Part shown: one piece after another, positions 44,757-57,700 of the stretch | How the letters are laid out: each line of letters begins with the position of its first letter | Numbering within the stretch: the stretch's first letter is position 1 | NCBI GenBank assembly: GCA_022266195.1 | Contig: WHVY01000003.1 | Location: 7,316,001-7,380,000, forward strand | Source of the DNA: Tetranychus cinnabarinus | Lineage: Eukaryota; Arthropoda; Arachnida; Trombidiformes; Tetranychidae | Reading direction: 5' to 3' | Length of the DNA stretch: 64,000 nucleotides | Translations under genes and position numbers: made by a program | The notes under the pieces: generated by a model | What the model was told of the DNA's origin: nothing | Databases searched by the model: none | The model's input: the letters and a program-made list of their open reading frames with translations, nothing else

Positions 44757-44895
44757 TGTAACACACCCAAAGAATAATGTAGTTGATTTTATTTAGTACG
44801 CCCTTATCGATTTTGTAATTATGCTAGAGACCTATGTAACACCATATATATTGAAGTTAAAGAATAAAGAGATCAGTTCACTCAGAACTCGCATC
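44757..44895 (+). repeat. LTR-like end, right copy (plus orientation)
   Basis: Starts TGTAACACACCC (44757-44768) after GGCGGCCGGTATG. It contains TATATA (44845-44850) and, 30 bp on, TCAGTT (44873-44878). It corresponds to the left copy at 40938-40740 in inverted orientation. Where it ends is not visible. Confidence 0.45.
44845..44878 (+). promoter_or_regulatory. TATA plus initiator core promoter
   Basis: TATATA at 44845 and TCAGTT with its A at 44875 are 30 bp apart, the classical arthropod core-promoter spacing. It would drive transcription rightward, away from the ORF cluster. No convincing coding sequence follows. Confidence 0.5.
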
Positions 44896-47800
44896 TAGTA
44901 AAGATGAAAAACTTTACATGATCAAATCGGGTTGTATCGCAGTAGGGCTTCCGTGGCTTATTCGCAAAGAAAACAAAGAAATGTCGACCATTTTATGCAC
45001 CGTGAGGAAGAAAATCTTCTCCCTTGCCAAAATGGTTGACCCACCAAGTCTCTGTCTACATACAGTCCAGACCGTATGCTATTCAGTAAAAATAATCAGA
45101 CTTTGGGAGTTGCTATGGATATGATGCTGAAGATAACTTGGTGTTAAGAAGCAAATGTAAGGGAACAAGGAAGATCTCTATTCTCATCATCATCGAACTC
45201 CACACTTTTTCGCTTTGCCTTCATTTGTTTACTTTTTACAACTAAAACACATATCTTTTCTGCAAAGCAAATGAAAATAAACAGCAAAAGCAAAATACGA
45301 AGACGAAGACGATAAATAAGGAAGATGTAAATACAAGCCGAGCATCATCTCTGCCTAGGAACATGTTGAAAATTTTTCTATAAGCGGATAAATTTTTTAT
45401 TTTTTAATTTTATTCATAGCAACCATTTATTGGTTGATTATTGGATTAATACTTAATAAAATATTCCGTTATCTTTGAATTCAGCTCCATTTCAGATTCG
45501 GTCTAAAATATTAAAATAAAATTTGGTTCAACAGTTGAGGTAACATATTTTATTTAACTCTGCACTCGAAAAATGATTTTACATATCCTTCTAATTTAAC
45601 AATAAATCATCAACCTGAACAACCAAAAAAACTTTTCCCCGAAGTCAATGTTTCAAGATAAGGATTCTGCATTTTTTCTCGACCCTGTTTAAACGCTAAT
45701 TTCCCAGGTCCATGAATTCAGATGAAGGCCAGACTATTTTTCGTAGATGTAGTTTGATCATGGCTTTCAGGCTGTCAAAAAATTTTCGTAAGAATCTTTT
45801 TAGTTTGGCCACAATCTAGGCGAAAATTTCATGATTTGACTTTATATTGTATAGATATAGATTTTAGTTTATACTACTTTTCATTGAACGTAGATTTCTT
45901 GTGCTAGTTAAACTTTAATTATTTACATAATTTTCACCACGAGCATGGATATGTTTAATCAAATCTCTCCATATCACATTTGCTTGGTCTATATCCATAT
46001 TTCCAAATGTTTATACTACCGCACAGTTTCTGAATATGTTGCTGAGCCAAAAATAATACCAAAACAAAGCAATGTCTAATGTTAATGAAATTTTCATTCA
46101 CATTTCCATCACAGGAGCAGTTTATGACCAGTGGTTGTGGTTAGTGTGCCATGTCTTTGTGGCAAACTAGTTGGGTGTTTTTTTACCTAACTGTTGCACG
46201 CAAAATGCTGGAGTATTCTACGGGGGTTCTGGACACATTATGATCATCCGAGGTTTTAATGTCAAACACTTTCTCAAGAAACAACGCATACCGGCCATTG
46301 AGAATCATCACACACATCTGTTCTGATGACTAAAAATTCAGATTTTGAAATAACCTTCAAATGTCAAAGTTCTTGTTGTCTAAAAAACTTTCCAGATGCG
46401 TATGAAAGTCTTTTTAATTATTCACATTTTACATCAATCTTCAAGTGATTTATCTAACAAGTAATCTATCTATCGTGTAAAAGGTTCATGCAGTACTGCA
46501 TCCAAAATTAAAAAGTTGTAAATGGCTAAGCTACGCTAATTGGGTGACTTTTGAGACAAGAATAGGAAGCTCTTGATGACGTGGTAATGCGAGAAGATTA
46601 AATATACTCATCAGTACACGGTAAAATCCACCATTTTTGTAGTTTATACTAAATTTTGAGTTAAATTAAATATGAGTGAAACAGTTTGAAGTGTCACCAA
46701 TAGATGTCATGCTAAGAAAATTATAGACAGAAGCAGGAAATTTTGTTTCGATCTCTGCAGATGCAATCAATTTGAGAAGATTTACGAATTCTATCTTCTT
46801 TTATTTGCATCTCTCATCAAGATATTTATTTATCATCAAATCTATTGTTTTTATTGCGATTCATTGTTAGCTTATTCTACATCCATTTCATTTTGATTTC
46901 ATGATATTGCAAACACTTTATCACCCAAAATCTGAGCATCTGAACCGTACACTTATTGACTTGTTTAAAAGTAATCTTGGTGCATCTTTTATTTCCTGAT
47001 TGTTTCTTGTCATTCAACCGACTTTCATTATTGCAAGTTAAAAATGCGTTTAAATGCTAATTTTATTTTTTCATCGTCTTAAGTCTTCATCTATTGGTTG
47101 CCTGGAATAAGTAAACCATTATAAAACTCATTGAAGCAATTTATTTCAAATTACCAAGAGTCTAATTTAAATCTTGATAAACTTTTTCCAGCAAAAGGAA
47201 AAGCAGAAAACACATAATTTAACCCTTTAAAAGAAGCAACGTAAAGAGCAAGAAAAAATGAAATAAAAGCTAATCTTGTCACAAGACAAAAGAGTTGAAC
47301 TGAACCTCTTGTGTTCATCTCTATTTTCAGTCTATTACAATAAAGTCTCACAAGCATTTAATTATCGCAATAACATTGGCACTTGTCAACCAATTTATTT
47401 CAGACAATCATTCCATTTGATATCAGGGAATGAAGAAGGGAGGGAAAAAACTCCCAGCTCAGAGAAGAAGAAACTGTAGATAAAATGTTATGCTAAAGAG
47501 TAAAAAGTAAAATAAAGAAAAGCAATAAAAGTTTTACTTGTTGGTAAACTTGAAAATGGCAAGACGATTATGATGATTGTTAGTTATAATAGACGTTCAA
47601 CCTTTATGACAAGAGTTTATCCAATTTATTTTCAATAATCATTCCCAGAGGAAAAATTGACTATCGAATAATTCGAGAAAATATTGTTCTCATCGTTTAC
47701 CATGCAGCATCATAAAAGGCCATTAATTGTAGCCAAGAATCACAATTGATCCAATGGAATGATTCTCATTAAAAAATATTATCTCTCCAATGATGCTAAT

Positions 47801-48787
47801 AAAAAGTTGGTAAAACCTTTTCCACCAACTTTGACCAACTCTGGCTCAAGACGTTTAATGCTCAACAATAATGCATGATTAACCAAGAATTTTCATGCTA
47901 TAAATGATAAAACTGTGATTTACTTTGCAATTGTAGTAAAGAATGAAATAATTGTCTGAATTTTTATTTTTTCTTGCGTTCATCTGAGTTATGGAAATTT
48001 TCATGTTCAACTTATTGACTTGAATTTGACACCAAACATGCACTCGACTTGCAAGGGCAATGTGTACATTTCAACGTCGAGTAATTTCACCCTCAACTCG
48101 AGTGCAACTCTTGACATTACTTTTTGTCTCCTTTTTTTGTGCTGCAATATCATGTCAAGAAATGTTGAACATGAATCATTTGTAATGATGATAATGTTTT
48201 CCTTAAATATCATTTCAAGGCCTATTAACTTGTGATATCACAATGAAGATGTTTATATTGAAACAATAAAGCAACCTTTTCATCATCTTATTATTGGTTT
48301 TTTCTCCTTCTCATTGTTCCCCATACATCATAACAGCCAGCTTTGTATTACTTTTGAGTGCATCAGCTAATAGTAACATTTTCCTGCACTAATGATAACT
48401 TTTACTCCAAGCATTGACACAGTTGAGTGTATAAAAATTGGTTGAGACAACTCTTATTCAGACGATTTCCTTTGAATATGAATTGAAGTTTTAATTTTTT
48501 CTTCAATATTTTACAAGTTGGTTATTTGGTATTTGATATCAGAAAAATTTGATACAATTTTAGCTCTTGAGCTGTTATAAAATATAAAAAAATGTTTTTT
48601 GTTTAAGTTTTATCTAATTTTGCCAGTTTCATCTGTTCAATACAATAGCTTTGAAGTGCCATCCAGTTCCAATTTTCATGAAATCGTTTCGATTGTTACT
48701 TCACTGCTTCAGTAAGACTGAATCTTGTAGATGATTATTGCTTTTTGGCGGTAAATTGTTGTATATGGAATGAGTTAAAGTAGTGTT
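44896..48787. other. Intergenic region with no gene recognised
   Basis: AT-rich DNA between the element cluster and the 3' end of the TMTC gene. The 68-codon plus-strand frame at 44918-45124 follows the LTR-like promoter but has no domain. The other frames look like chance. I checked the minus strand for further TPR exons of the TMTC gene and saw none. Confidence 0.5.
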
Positions 48788-51700
48788 TCAATGTTCCTTG
48801 ACTGCCACTTTGTATTTCAATGGTCTGTCGGGAAAAAAGAGAGAAAAATCTGTTGAATTGAATGAATTTTTTTTGAGTTTTTAGTCTTTTCGTCATTAAT
48901 TGTTGCTTAACCTGAAAGTTTAGCCTCAAAAGTTTGATAAAATTAAGCTTCTTTCGCTTTTCATTGGATTAAAGCTCAAACTCATCTTTCAGCTAATAAT
49001 GATTATTTTCACCAATTAACTTACCTTTGTGGCCAATACTTCAAATTAGTATCGTTCAGGGATTTCCAGATTTGAGCCAGATTGGCATTGGCTATTTTAT
49101 GGTTTGGATTTATTTTCAATGCTTTTTGGTATTGGATTATTGCCTTCTCTGTTTGACCTTTAGTTGGACAGTTGGACAAAGAGAAACAAAGATTCCATTA
49201 GGATCAACCTTTCATGTGATTGTGATAAAAAGCAGGTTAAAGCTTCTTATAAGTCGATTGAAACAACATTCTGATAAATGGCTTTTAATCAATAACTAAT
49301 AAACTTGCAACTCAAAGATCCGTTCATTGTTTGAAAAATGAAAATTCTGAAACCATTCGTTCGAAATCAAGTGATGGAACCAAAACTGCTGGTCAAGTTT
49401 TCAGTCAAAAACAAGTGGCTTATTGGCTTTGGCAATGATGGATCACTTCAAATTAAATATCGCCAAGTTATTATTCTCGAAAAAATCGATTTAAACTTAT
49501 GAATAAAGTTTAGCACAAGAAATCCCAGCTAATCAAATTGATGAATTTCCATATCACTGACCAGTTGTAATTTTTCAAACCTAACAATTCATTTTTGCTC
49601 TGAAAGCTCATGAGATTCAAGTTATGCATTGAAGTTAACTGAATCAAAGTGAATGAATGCAATCCAATTATTTACATTTTATCATTTCATTTGTTATTCA
49701 TTGAGCTGATCAACACTTTTCCTTTTTTCCGCTTCTAATCTCATTACTTCTTATATTAACATTCATTATCATAATTATCACAGTTATTATTGGTTATTAT
49801 AACAATACAATTTTCATGATGAATTTGGTTACACAATTCATAATGATTGATAATTGTTATTAATTATCTTTGCTCGGTGAAACCTAATCATGTCTTGAGT
49901 AATGAAAACAATTACCAGTTGAAACCAATGTTCATGATAAACAGATTATTCTGTAGTTTGGTTTAAGCATCAATAGATGGCAATGTTGAACTCTATATCA
50001 AGTGAAAGTCCAACTGTAAATATAACTCTTAAAGGCGACATTTGACATCAACTTAAGAATTGATAAGTTTTCTGTTTTCTGGAAAAAAATTGTTGGATTC
50101 GAGGTTCTTGTCTTTGCTTCACCAACAAATTACAGGTTAAACATGTTTAATAATGAAAATTGAATTTAACCAGAATCTCATTCATTCCCTTGCAATTAGT
50201 AAAATTATCGCAATAATTACTATCGTGAAAGGTAAAATTATCTCGGCGCAACCCACGCAAACGAGGAAAGGCAATGATTAAAAGCTAATTCACCTTGATC
50301 AGTCAACTAGGCAACATGGGAAAACATTCAACTCTATCCATTTTCACTGTAACCGCAAGAATGCAATTTTAATCGAAGCCACTTTTCAGTTGAACCTTTT
50401 AAAGGTTCAACCTATTAGAGAGTCAAATTTTACTTTTAGGATTTACCAGTTTGCTGGTGACACAAATGTTGAAGAGAGACAAGAGAAAGGTTACAAAGTT
50501 GAAAATGGCGAGTAAACTTGCACTTGACTTGACCAAAAGTATTTATGAGCAAAAATGATTAAAAAGATGCTGTACAAAGTGAATGTTGATGGTTAACCTT
50601 TCAAAAAAAGTGATTGAAATGATTGCGTGATATTACATTTTAACCAACAACAGCAGCAGATCAACAGTCAAGTTATTAAACCTTTCATTATTACATTTTT
50701 ATTATACAGTCTTTCCTTGAATACATTTTGTCCTCTAATTAATTTTGCACAGCACTTTAGTCAAGCAAAAAAGGTTGAAAACTCGCTCGACATCGATTGT
50801 GACTTGGAAATTTTCCTCTCAAAATTCGATCGAAATATCAACATTTCATTACAAAACATTGAACCCAAAAAGTTCAAAATTAATGCAAAAAAAGTATTCT
50901 TTGACAATCGAATCTATTGAGAGTAAAATTGAAACAAACTTAAAAGATTCAAACTACTGTTGAAGTTGCCTGCAAAACCAGAATCAACTGACCAGGGAGT
51001 GAAAAATTATAAAATTAAACAAAAGGAAATGTTGAAAGAAGACTTTTTTTCTTCTTCTCTTCCAAATAGCTGAACATCTTTTAATTAGATTAACTGTATT
51101 TGTATTGAAAGTGAAAAATCACAAAAGTAATTTAAGAGTAAAGAGTAGAGAAGCAGATTAAACAATGTTTAGCGTGCGATAAGAAGCGAGTTAACAAAAA
51201 ATGAATAAAGACTAAAAGATAATTCGATTGTTCAATTGTTTCAACTTTAAACACGCTTCTTTAATCTCTTGCTCTTCTTGCATTTGGCGTTCATTCCCTG
51301 TTCAACCTTTTGGACAGTCTTTACTAATAATCACGAACATCTCATTTACATAGCTGCCCATTGTTTTCAACTTTTTTTTCTCCTTCTTCTTCCCTCTTCT
51401 TCTTCGCCTTTGGTCTTGCCTTTTTTGCGCTTCCCTTTTCTGCTTCCATGCACTTTTCCCTCTCCTACCGAGTTCACCATAAATATCATTAAACTGTGAA
51501 TAATTTTTAAAACTACTGCAACTACTGCAGAGCAATATATATGTTTACAGATACATAATAAGTAAAGTTTATCCTTCAGTTGAAAGCCATCAATTTAACC
51601 AGCCTGTCAACTCTGGACATAGATGTATGAGCACATGTATACATATTAAGTGGAAAACGGAAAGAGAATGAAAAGAAAAGAAATTCAACTTTTCTTTCTT

Positions 51701-54700
51701 TTCTCTCTTCATCGATCTACTGTTATATTGGTTATCATCTGTTCATAAACATGAGCAATCTTTATCTTTTCCAATTTTTCTCTTTTCCTCACAATTTATC
51801 CGTTTCCTCATCTTAAACAGGGAATAATCTTGCCTCCAATAAAACTCCAAATGTTGTTTTGTTTTTACATTTAATCTTGTTCCATTCATTTTAGCTTGTA
51901 TACATTACTCATTGCAAATAATACACTTTCCATGCTTTTATTTTGCATCATTTACTTTCTCTCTCATTGGCTCCATTCTCATCATTTTTCATCACTCTTC
52001 TTTCCCCTTTTCTCATTCACAATCAACATGCTTAAACAGTCAATTTCATTCACATTATTATCTTGAAATCTATTTTTCCTCCTTTTCCCTTTCTCCAATC
52101 AATTATACCTTCCACAACTCTTTCCACCTTTAAATTGGTCCATTTCGCTTCAACATTTTGCTCAGATTTTTATTTCCAAAAGTGTTTCACTAGTCAAAGT
52201 TATTAATGATATTTATACATCACAATATTATTCATGTTACAAGAATGGTTAAGCTATTAATATAATAATGATTTTATTGTTTTCTTCTTCGCGCTCAATT
52301 CTTTCATGATTGATTAGCAAAAGTTCATTATTCCACTCATTTTGTCCAACATCAATGAATAAACATTTCAACATTTTTCACAAGTGCAAAGTTGAACAAG
52401 AAAAGGATAATCATTCGACAACTTAGACTCATATTGCATTAATGTTTCAAACTAAAAGGCAAACTTTCAATCAACAAGCATCAGTCAGGAACAAAAGATA
52501 AACAGTAAAATTCAGTTTCACTTTCATTGTCAATTGGCTCATGTTTACATGCAGTCGAGTTGTCTTAATTATTATCATCATTATTCTCAACTTGATGCAT
52601 TTACTCACCAGAGACAATTTACTGTCGACACTTGGCAGTCATTTATCATGGTAAAAGGTGTGACGTTTCATCAATACAATTATAATTCAATTGAATGGTT
52701 TGAACGAGAAAAGATTCTGCAGAAAAGGAAACTCACAATTTGCATGATTGAAGAAAAATTTTATTAATTCTTGCAACCATCAATAATATTCTATAAGCAA
52801 ATTTTTTCTCCATTTTTACTCACGACTTGCAATGAAACTAAAGTTTCCAAAAAATCTGATTAATGGTGAAAAGATTAAAAATATCAGCACATTTTTTGCT
52901 TCACTTTTTACCTGTTTTATTGAAATTAAAATTGCATTAATCTTCAATTTCATCAAGATAATGATGTTTCCATGCTAAATGATTGATCGATTTTGCCTGT
53001 TTTTACCTGGTTTCAGCGAAAAATGCTTCTCAAATCCAGTTGCAAGTAAAGGGAAAAATTAATTTGTTCAACATTCCCAGCAATAATTAACCAGAAAATA
53101 TTGAATATTGAATGGTAAAGCAATAAAAGTGCAAAATTACTCCAAGTATCAACTGATCAAAATTGATTAAACATCATTTTTTGCATCTTCACATGAAAAA
53201 AGTTCATCTTGAGAAAAATGTTGAAAAATTTTTTGTGTTCGCTCAAAAGTTGGAGTGAAAAAATATCGGTAAAACAAGATTGGACTTGATAGGGAAGGAA
53301 AAGGATGAGCATAAAAAGCTGAACAATGTTATTCATGAGTTGAACAACATTTTAATAGAAGATCAATCAAACAGAAAATGATGAATACCTTTTATCCAAA
53401 GTATTATTTATAACAAGGTTATACTTTGATATTTAATATCAAATTAAAGCTAAGGAGTGAAGGAAAATGTTGCTCTAATAATTGTATTAATAAGATGAGA
53501 AGAGAAGGGAAAGAAAATAGTAAAATGATGAAGAAGATAATTTAAGAAGATGGATGAGAAAAGGATGAATAATGAAGATTGTGAATAGATACAGAGAAAG
53601 AGAGAGAGAGAAAGATGGATAAAATGAAAGATTATTGAGATGCAAAAAGAAAGAGAAAAATGGAGAGAAATTTTTGTTTCTTCCAATGAAACCATGAAGG
53701 ATGAAATGATGCATGATAAAAGGCAGAGTAAGATGATGGTTTGGCTGGATAATGAAGGGAATGAGAAAATATTGTCAAAAACATTGGAAAAGAAAATTGT
53801 TCTTGGAAGAAAAAAAAGTATCAAATGTTGTGGAATCTTGATGTTTCACTATTGTTGCTTTACTTTCACGGATTCATGGGTTTACCTTGGAACCTGTTTT
53901 TGGCCAACTTGTTCTTTCATTTACATGGATCAAAAAGTTTCAGCCAAACTGATGTTCAAAAGTTTTCATGCTTTTCTGTTTTCACTCAATCTTGACTTGC
54001 AATCGAAAAATTGGGAAAAAACTGAATTTCTTAACAAATTTTTTTCCATCAACTTTTTTCGACTTGGAAATGCGAGTTTAACCAAGAGTTTGAAACAATT
54101 TCTGGATAAAGTTGCGTTTCTTTATCGAGTGAAAATTGTTGACTTTTTTCAACTTTTTTTTGCTCAATCAAGTTGAAGAATGATGAGAAGAGGGAAAAAC
54201 TTGGAAATGATAATGAAAAAAGAAAAGGCCATTTTATATTTATCAATGGATGAAGTGAACATGGAGAAACTGGAGTAAAGTTGAAGATGAACGCCCAATT
54301 CTTTAGATATATTTAAGTCTTATCAAGTGTTTTATCTTCATCATTTTATTCATTCTTTCTGTTCTCTTCCTCTTCAAATCCAAATGAATGTTTCAAAAAA
54401 AGCTATTCAATGGTTAACAAGAATCTCTTTATCTGTTTCAAAGCACAAACAAACAAACAACATTAACCATCATAATAGTGCCGTAAGAGTCGAGGAAAGA
54501 AATAACTCTGGATATTATGAAAAGAGCAAGGAAAAAGAAGAAATGAGTTCCAAGAAATGTGAATGCTCTTGTGGCGAATCTTTTAACTCAACCAACTAAT
54601 CAACATTTTTCTTGCTTCAATCCAGTATTTATACACTTGCAATGATCCACTTGTACAAGGGAAAAAAACTAAATCTTGATCAATGACATTCGAACGAAAA

Positions 54701-57700
54701 ATTTACAGAAAACATTTTATTTTCGTTTTCCAAATGTCAACCAAAAGCCGAATCTCCAAACTTGTCCCAATCGAAACTGAAAAGTTCCTCCTTAAACCTT
54801 TCTGAAATTGCTTCCTCAAACCGAACTTGTAGAAATGAAAATTATTTCGAGAAAATTACTCCAAAGACGAATTTTGAAGTTGTAACATTTACTATTACAT
54901 ATTGAAATAGATTTTGTATTTTTGTCAAAAATTGAAATAAATTCTTAAATGATTTCGACAGTTATAAAAGATTTTTTCCAAGAATTGATTTTTTCTCTAA
55001 TGAATGGAAAATCCAAAATAATTGTTTCAAAATTTGAGTTTCTCAGCTCCGATTTGTTTCAAGTTTTGTTGTTTCAATCGTTTTCATTAGAAGTTGAAAA
55101 TTGAGGGAAAAAATTTACCTGTTTTCTGTAGGAAGGCTCCGTAATTGTTTATCAAATCAGGATTGTTGGGTTGAATTTTTAATGACTTTTGATGGAGTAA
55201 ATCAGCATCCAAGTGTAAACCTTTTTCAGCGTAAATGGAAGCCAACGTTGAATAAGGTTCTGCGAAATTGGAATCCAACTCGATGCTTCGTTGAAGCAAA
55301 TTAATTGCTTGATTAATTAAACCTTTTTTACTGCAACATTTTAAAGCGATGGAAGAATGGTGAATTTGGAAGGAAAAAAACGAAAGAGAAAAAAAAAGTT
55401 ATTTAATTTCCAGCAATTTAAAAGAGGAATAAAAAACACTCCCAGTTGATGAATACTTAACAATGTATTTGCCTGCAAACTGTTTGGATTTTCATTTTTT
55501 CTTGGCAAAACTTTTCTCCTTCTTTCAAGCAATCAGATTACATTTAAATATTTATCCATTAAAATTTGATCAACAATATTTATATCATTAGGAGCAAAGT
55601 TGATTGAAGAAAAATTTGATTCCAACAGATTGGATAACCATTTTGAGCAAGTTGAATGAGAAATTGAATTGTTCATGAATTTTTTCTCATGAAAGTTTGA
55701 AAAAACATTTGTAACAGTTGTTGGTTAAAGAGTTGAAAATTGCTTCAATGAAGTTGAATGGTGAAAATTGCTCGAGTTTCAAAGTTTCATCATCTTTACT
55801 CATTTAAATGTTGAATCGAGAAAATAAGCTTTTCTTTTTTCTTCTTCTTCTTCCTTGGAATGTGATTATCATGATGATCATTTTCATCATCAACAAGAGG
55901 ATGCAATTTAGAATGAATTTTAAATTTTGTTTGTTCTCAGCAGATCTCATGTTCATGATTGTAAACAATGGCATTTGCCATTGTGATTGGTTGAAAGGCG
56001 AATCTGGAAACACACAGTTTAAGTCACAATCTAATTTCCTTTGAATATCATTATGAATATTGAATGTAAAACTGAGCCAGAATGGGAAGGACTTGAAGTA
56101 AAGGAAAAGGAATAATGGGAAATAAGATGAACAAGGAAAAAACAATGATCATGTTGAAAGTAGCACATGATGAATAGATTTGCCGGGAAAAAAGGAGAAC
56201 AAGAAGAGAAAAAAGAACAAGATACGAAATGGAATAAAAGTAAGTGGATAAAGAATGGAGAAAAGAAAATGAATAAGAAACATCTCCTGGAATCACTCCC
56301 ACCCTCGGCATCTAATTTGCTATTTAAATTGAATTCTTTCTTCTATTCTTTTACCCATCATATTCTCATTCCATCCTTGTTTTCATTTGTTTAAATGTTC
56401 ATCAATCAACTCACTCTATCGCTTCATTATCCATTTTTGTGAGCAACATTCAAATCAAGTTAAATGCTTTCTTGGCCAACGGCAGTCTTGACAATCATCG
56501 GTCCAACGGTAAGAGTAAGAGTCTTGGGTTGAAAGGTTGACGTCTTTAATGGGATCGCTCGTTATTTGTGAAAACAGTGTTTCCCTCTAATTTTGCTTGT
56601 TAACTTGAGAGATTAATTTTAACCAAATTTTACTTTCTCGTCATTTACCTACAAGATGAAGACTTGATGAACTGAAAAATTTGCTTTAAAATAATCGTGA
56701 TCCAATAGTTTGGGAACATGTAAACTGAAGACTTTCTTGTTTCTTATTTCAAACTCAATTTTTACAAATTAAACTTGTTCCACTGTCAATATTGATTCAC
56801 TCTTCATTGTTTGTCGGCAAGAAACTTTACGGTAATTTGATCAGTAATTAAATTGGTTGAATAAATTTTCAAATTATGATTTTAGTTTACAAATTTTGCT
56901 TCAACTTATGTTCCATTGAATCCATTTTGACTGCTTTATTGGGAAGTGCTTTCAAAACTAATGCCATTTCAATATATTTCAACGTCATTTCGCGTCTAAA
57001 GTAATCTTGTGTGAAGGTTTAGAAAGTTGAGAACTTAGTTGAACATGAAAATCGAGTTTTTATAACGAAGTCGAGTAGTATTATTAGTAAAGTAGACTAA
57101 GTTTAGGCATATTTTATTGCTATTATGTTTAAAAATAACTATGAATAGAGTAGAAGTTTTGTTTTAGAAAATAATGATTAATATTTTGGTGAGTTTTTTA
57201 CGCATCAAGTTTAAAAAAAGGTGAAGAGCATTCGAATTCTGACTTGAAATTGAGGTTAAAAATGCCTAGAGATCAAGTTAATTTCTGTTAAAAAAAGATA
57301 AATTGGTTTTCTCTCAAAGTGTTGGGCAAAGTGTGCAAATGTTCAGGTAACATGCAATGAAATACTCGACACGAAAATGTCTCTCTAGTTGATAGGCAGT
57401 ATTTTGCATGCAACAAAATCATGTACACTCGATTGGAAAAGGTTTAGATGCTTCGACTAAATTTGATTAATAGTAAGCTGCATTCGTTAATTAATGTAAT
57501 AAACTTTGTTAGCATATTCGCAACGAAACTTCTCTTTGCTCCTAAAAATGGTCTAGAATGCATTAGATGCTAAAGTAACATCAAATCACAAGTCTTGAAA
57601 TGTTATTCAGTAGCACAGCAGTACTTTAGCCTTTTAAGTTGAACTTTTCGGATAAACTACATTCACAATATTGCAAACTCACTGTTTTGATACCAACAGT

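Noticed and set aside
53640..54176. 178-codon plus-strand frame within a TMTC intron
   Set aside because: Phe/Lys/Ser-rich with no conserved motif. It starts in a purine-rich simple-sequence tract and overlaps antisense frames of similar length, so it is probably chance.
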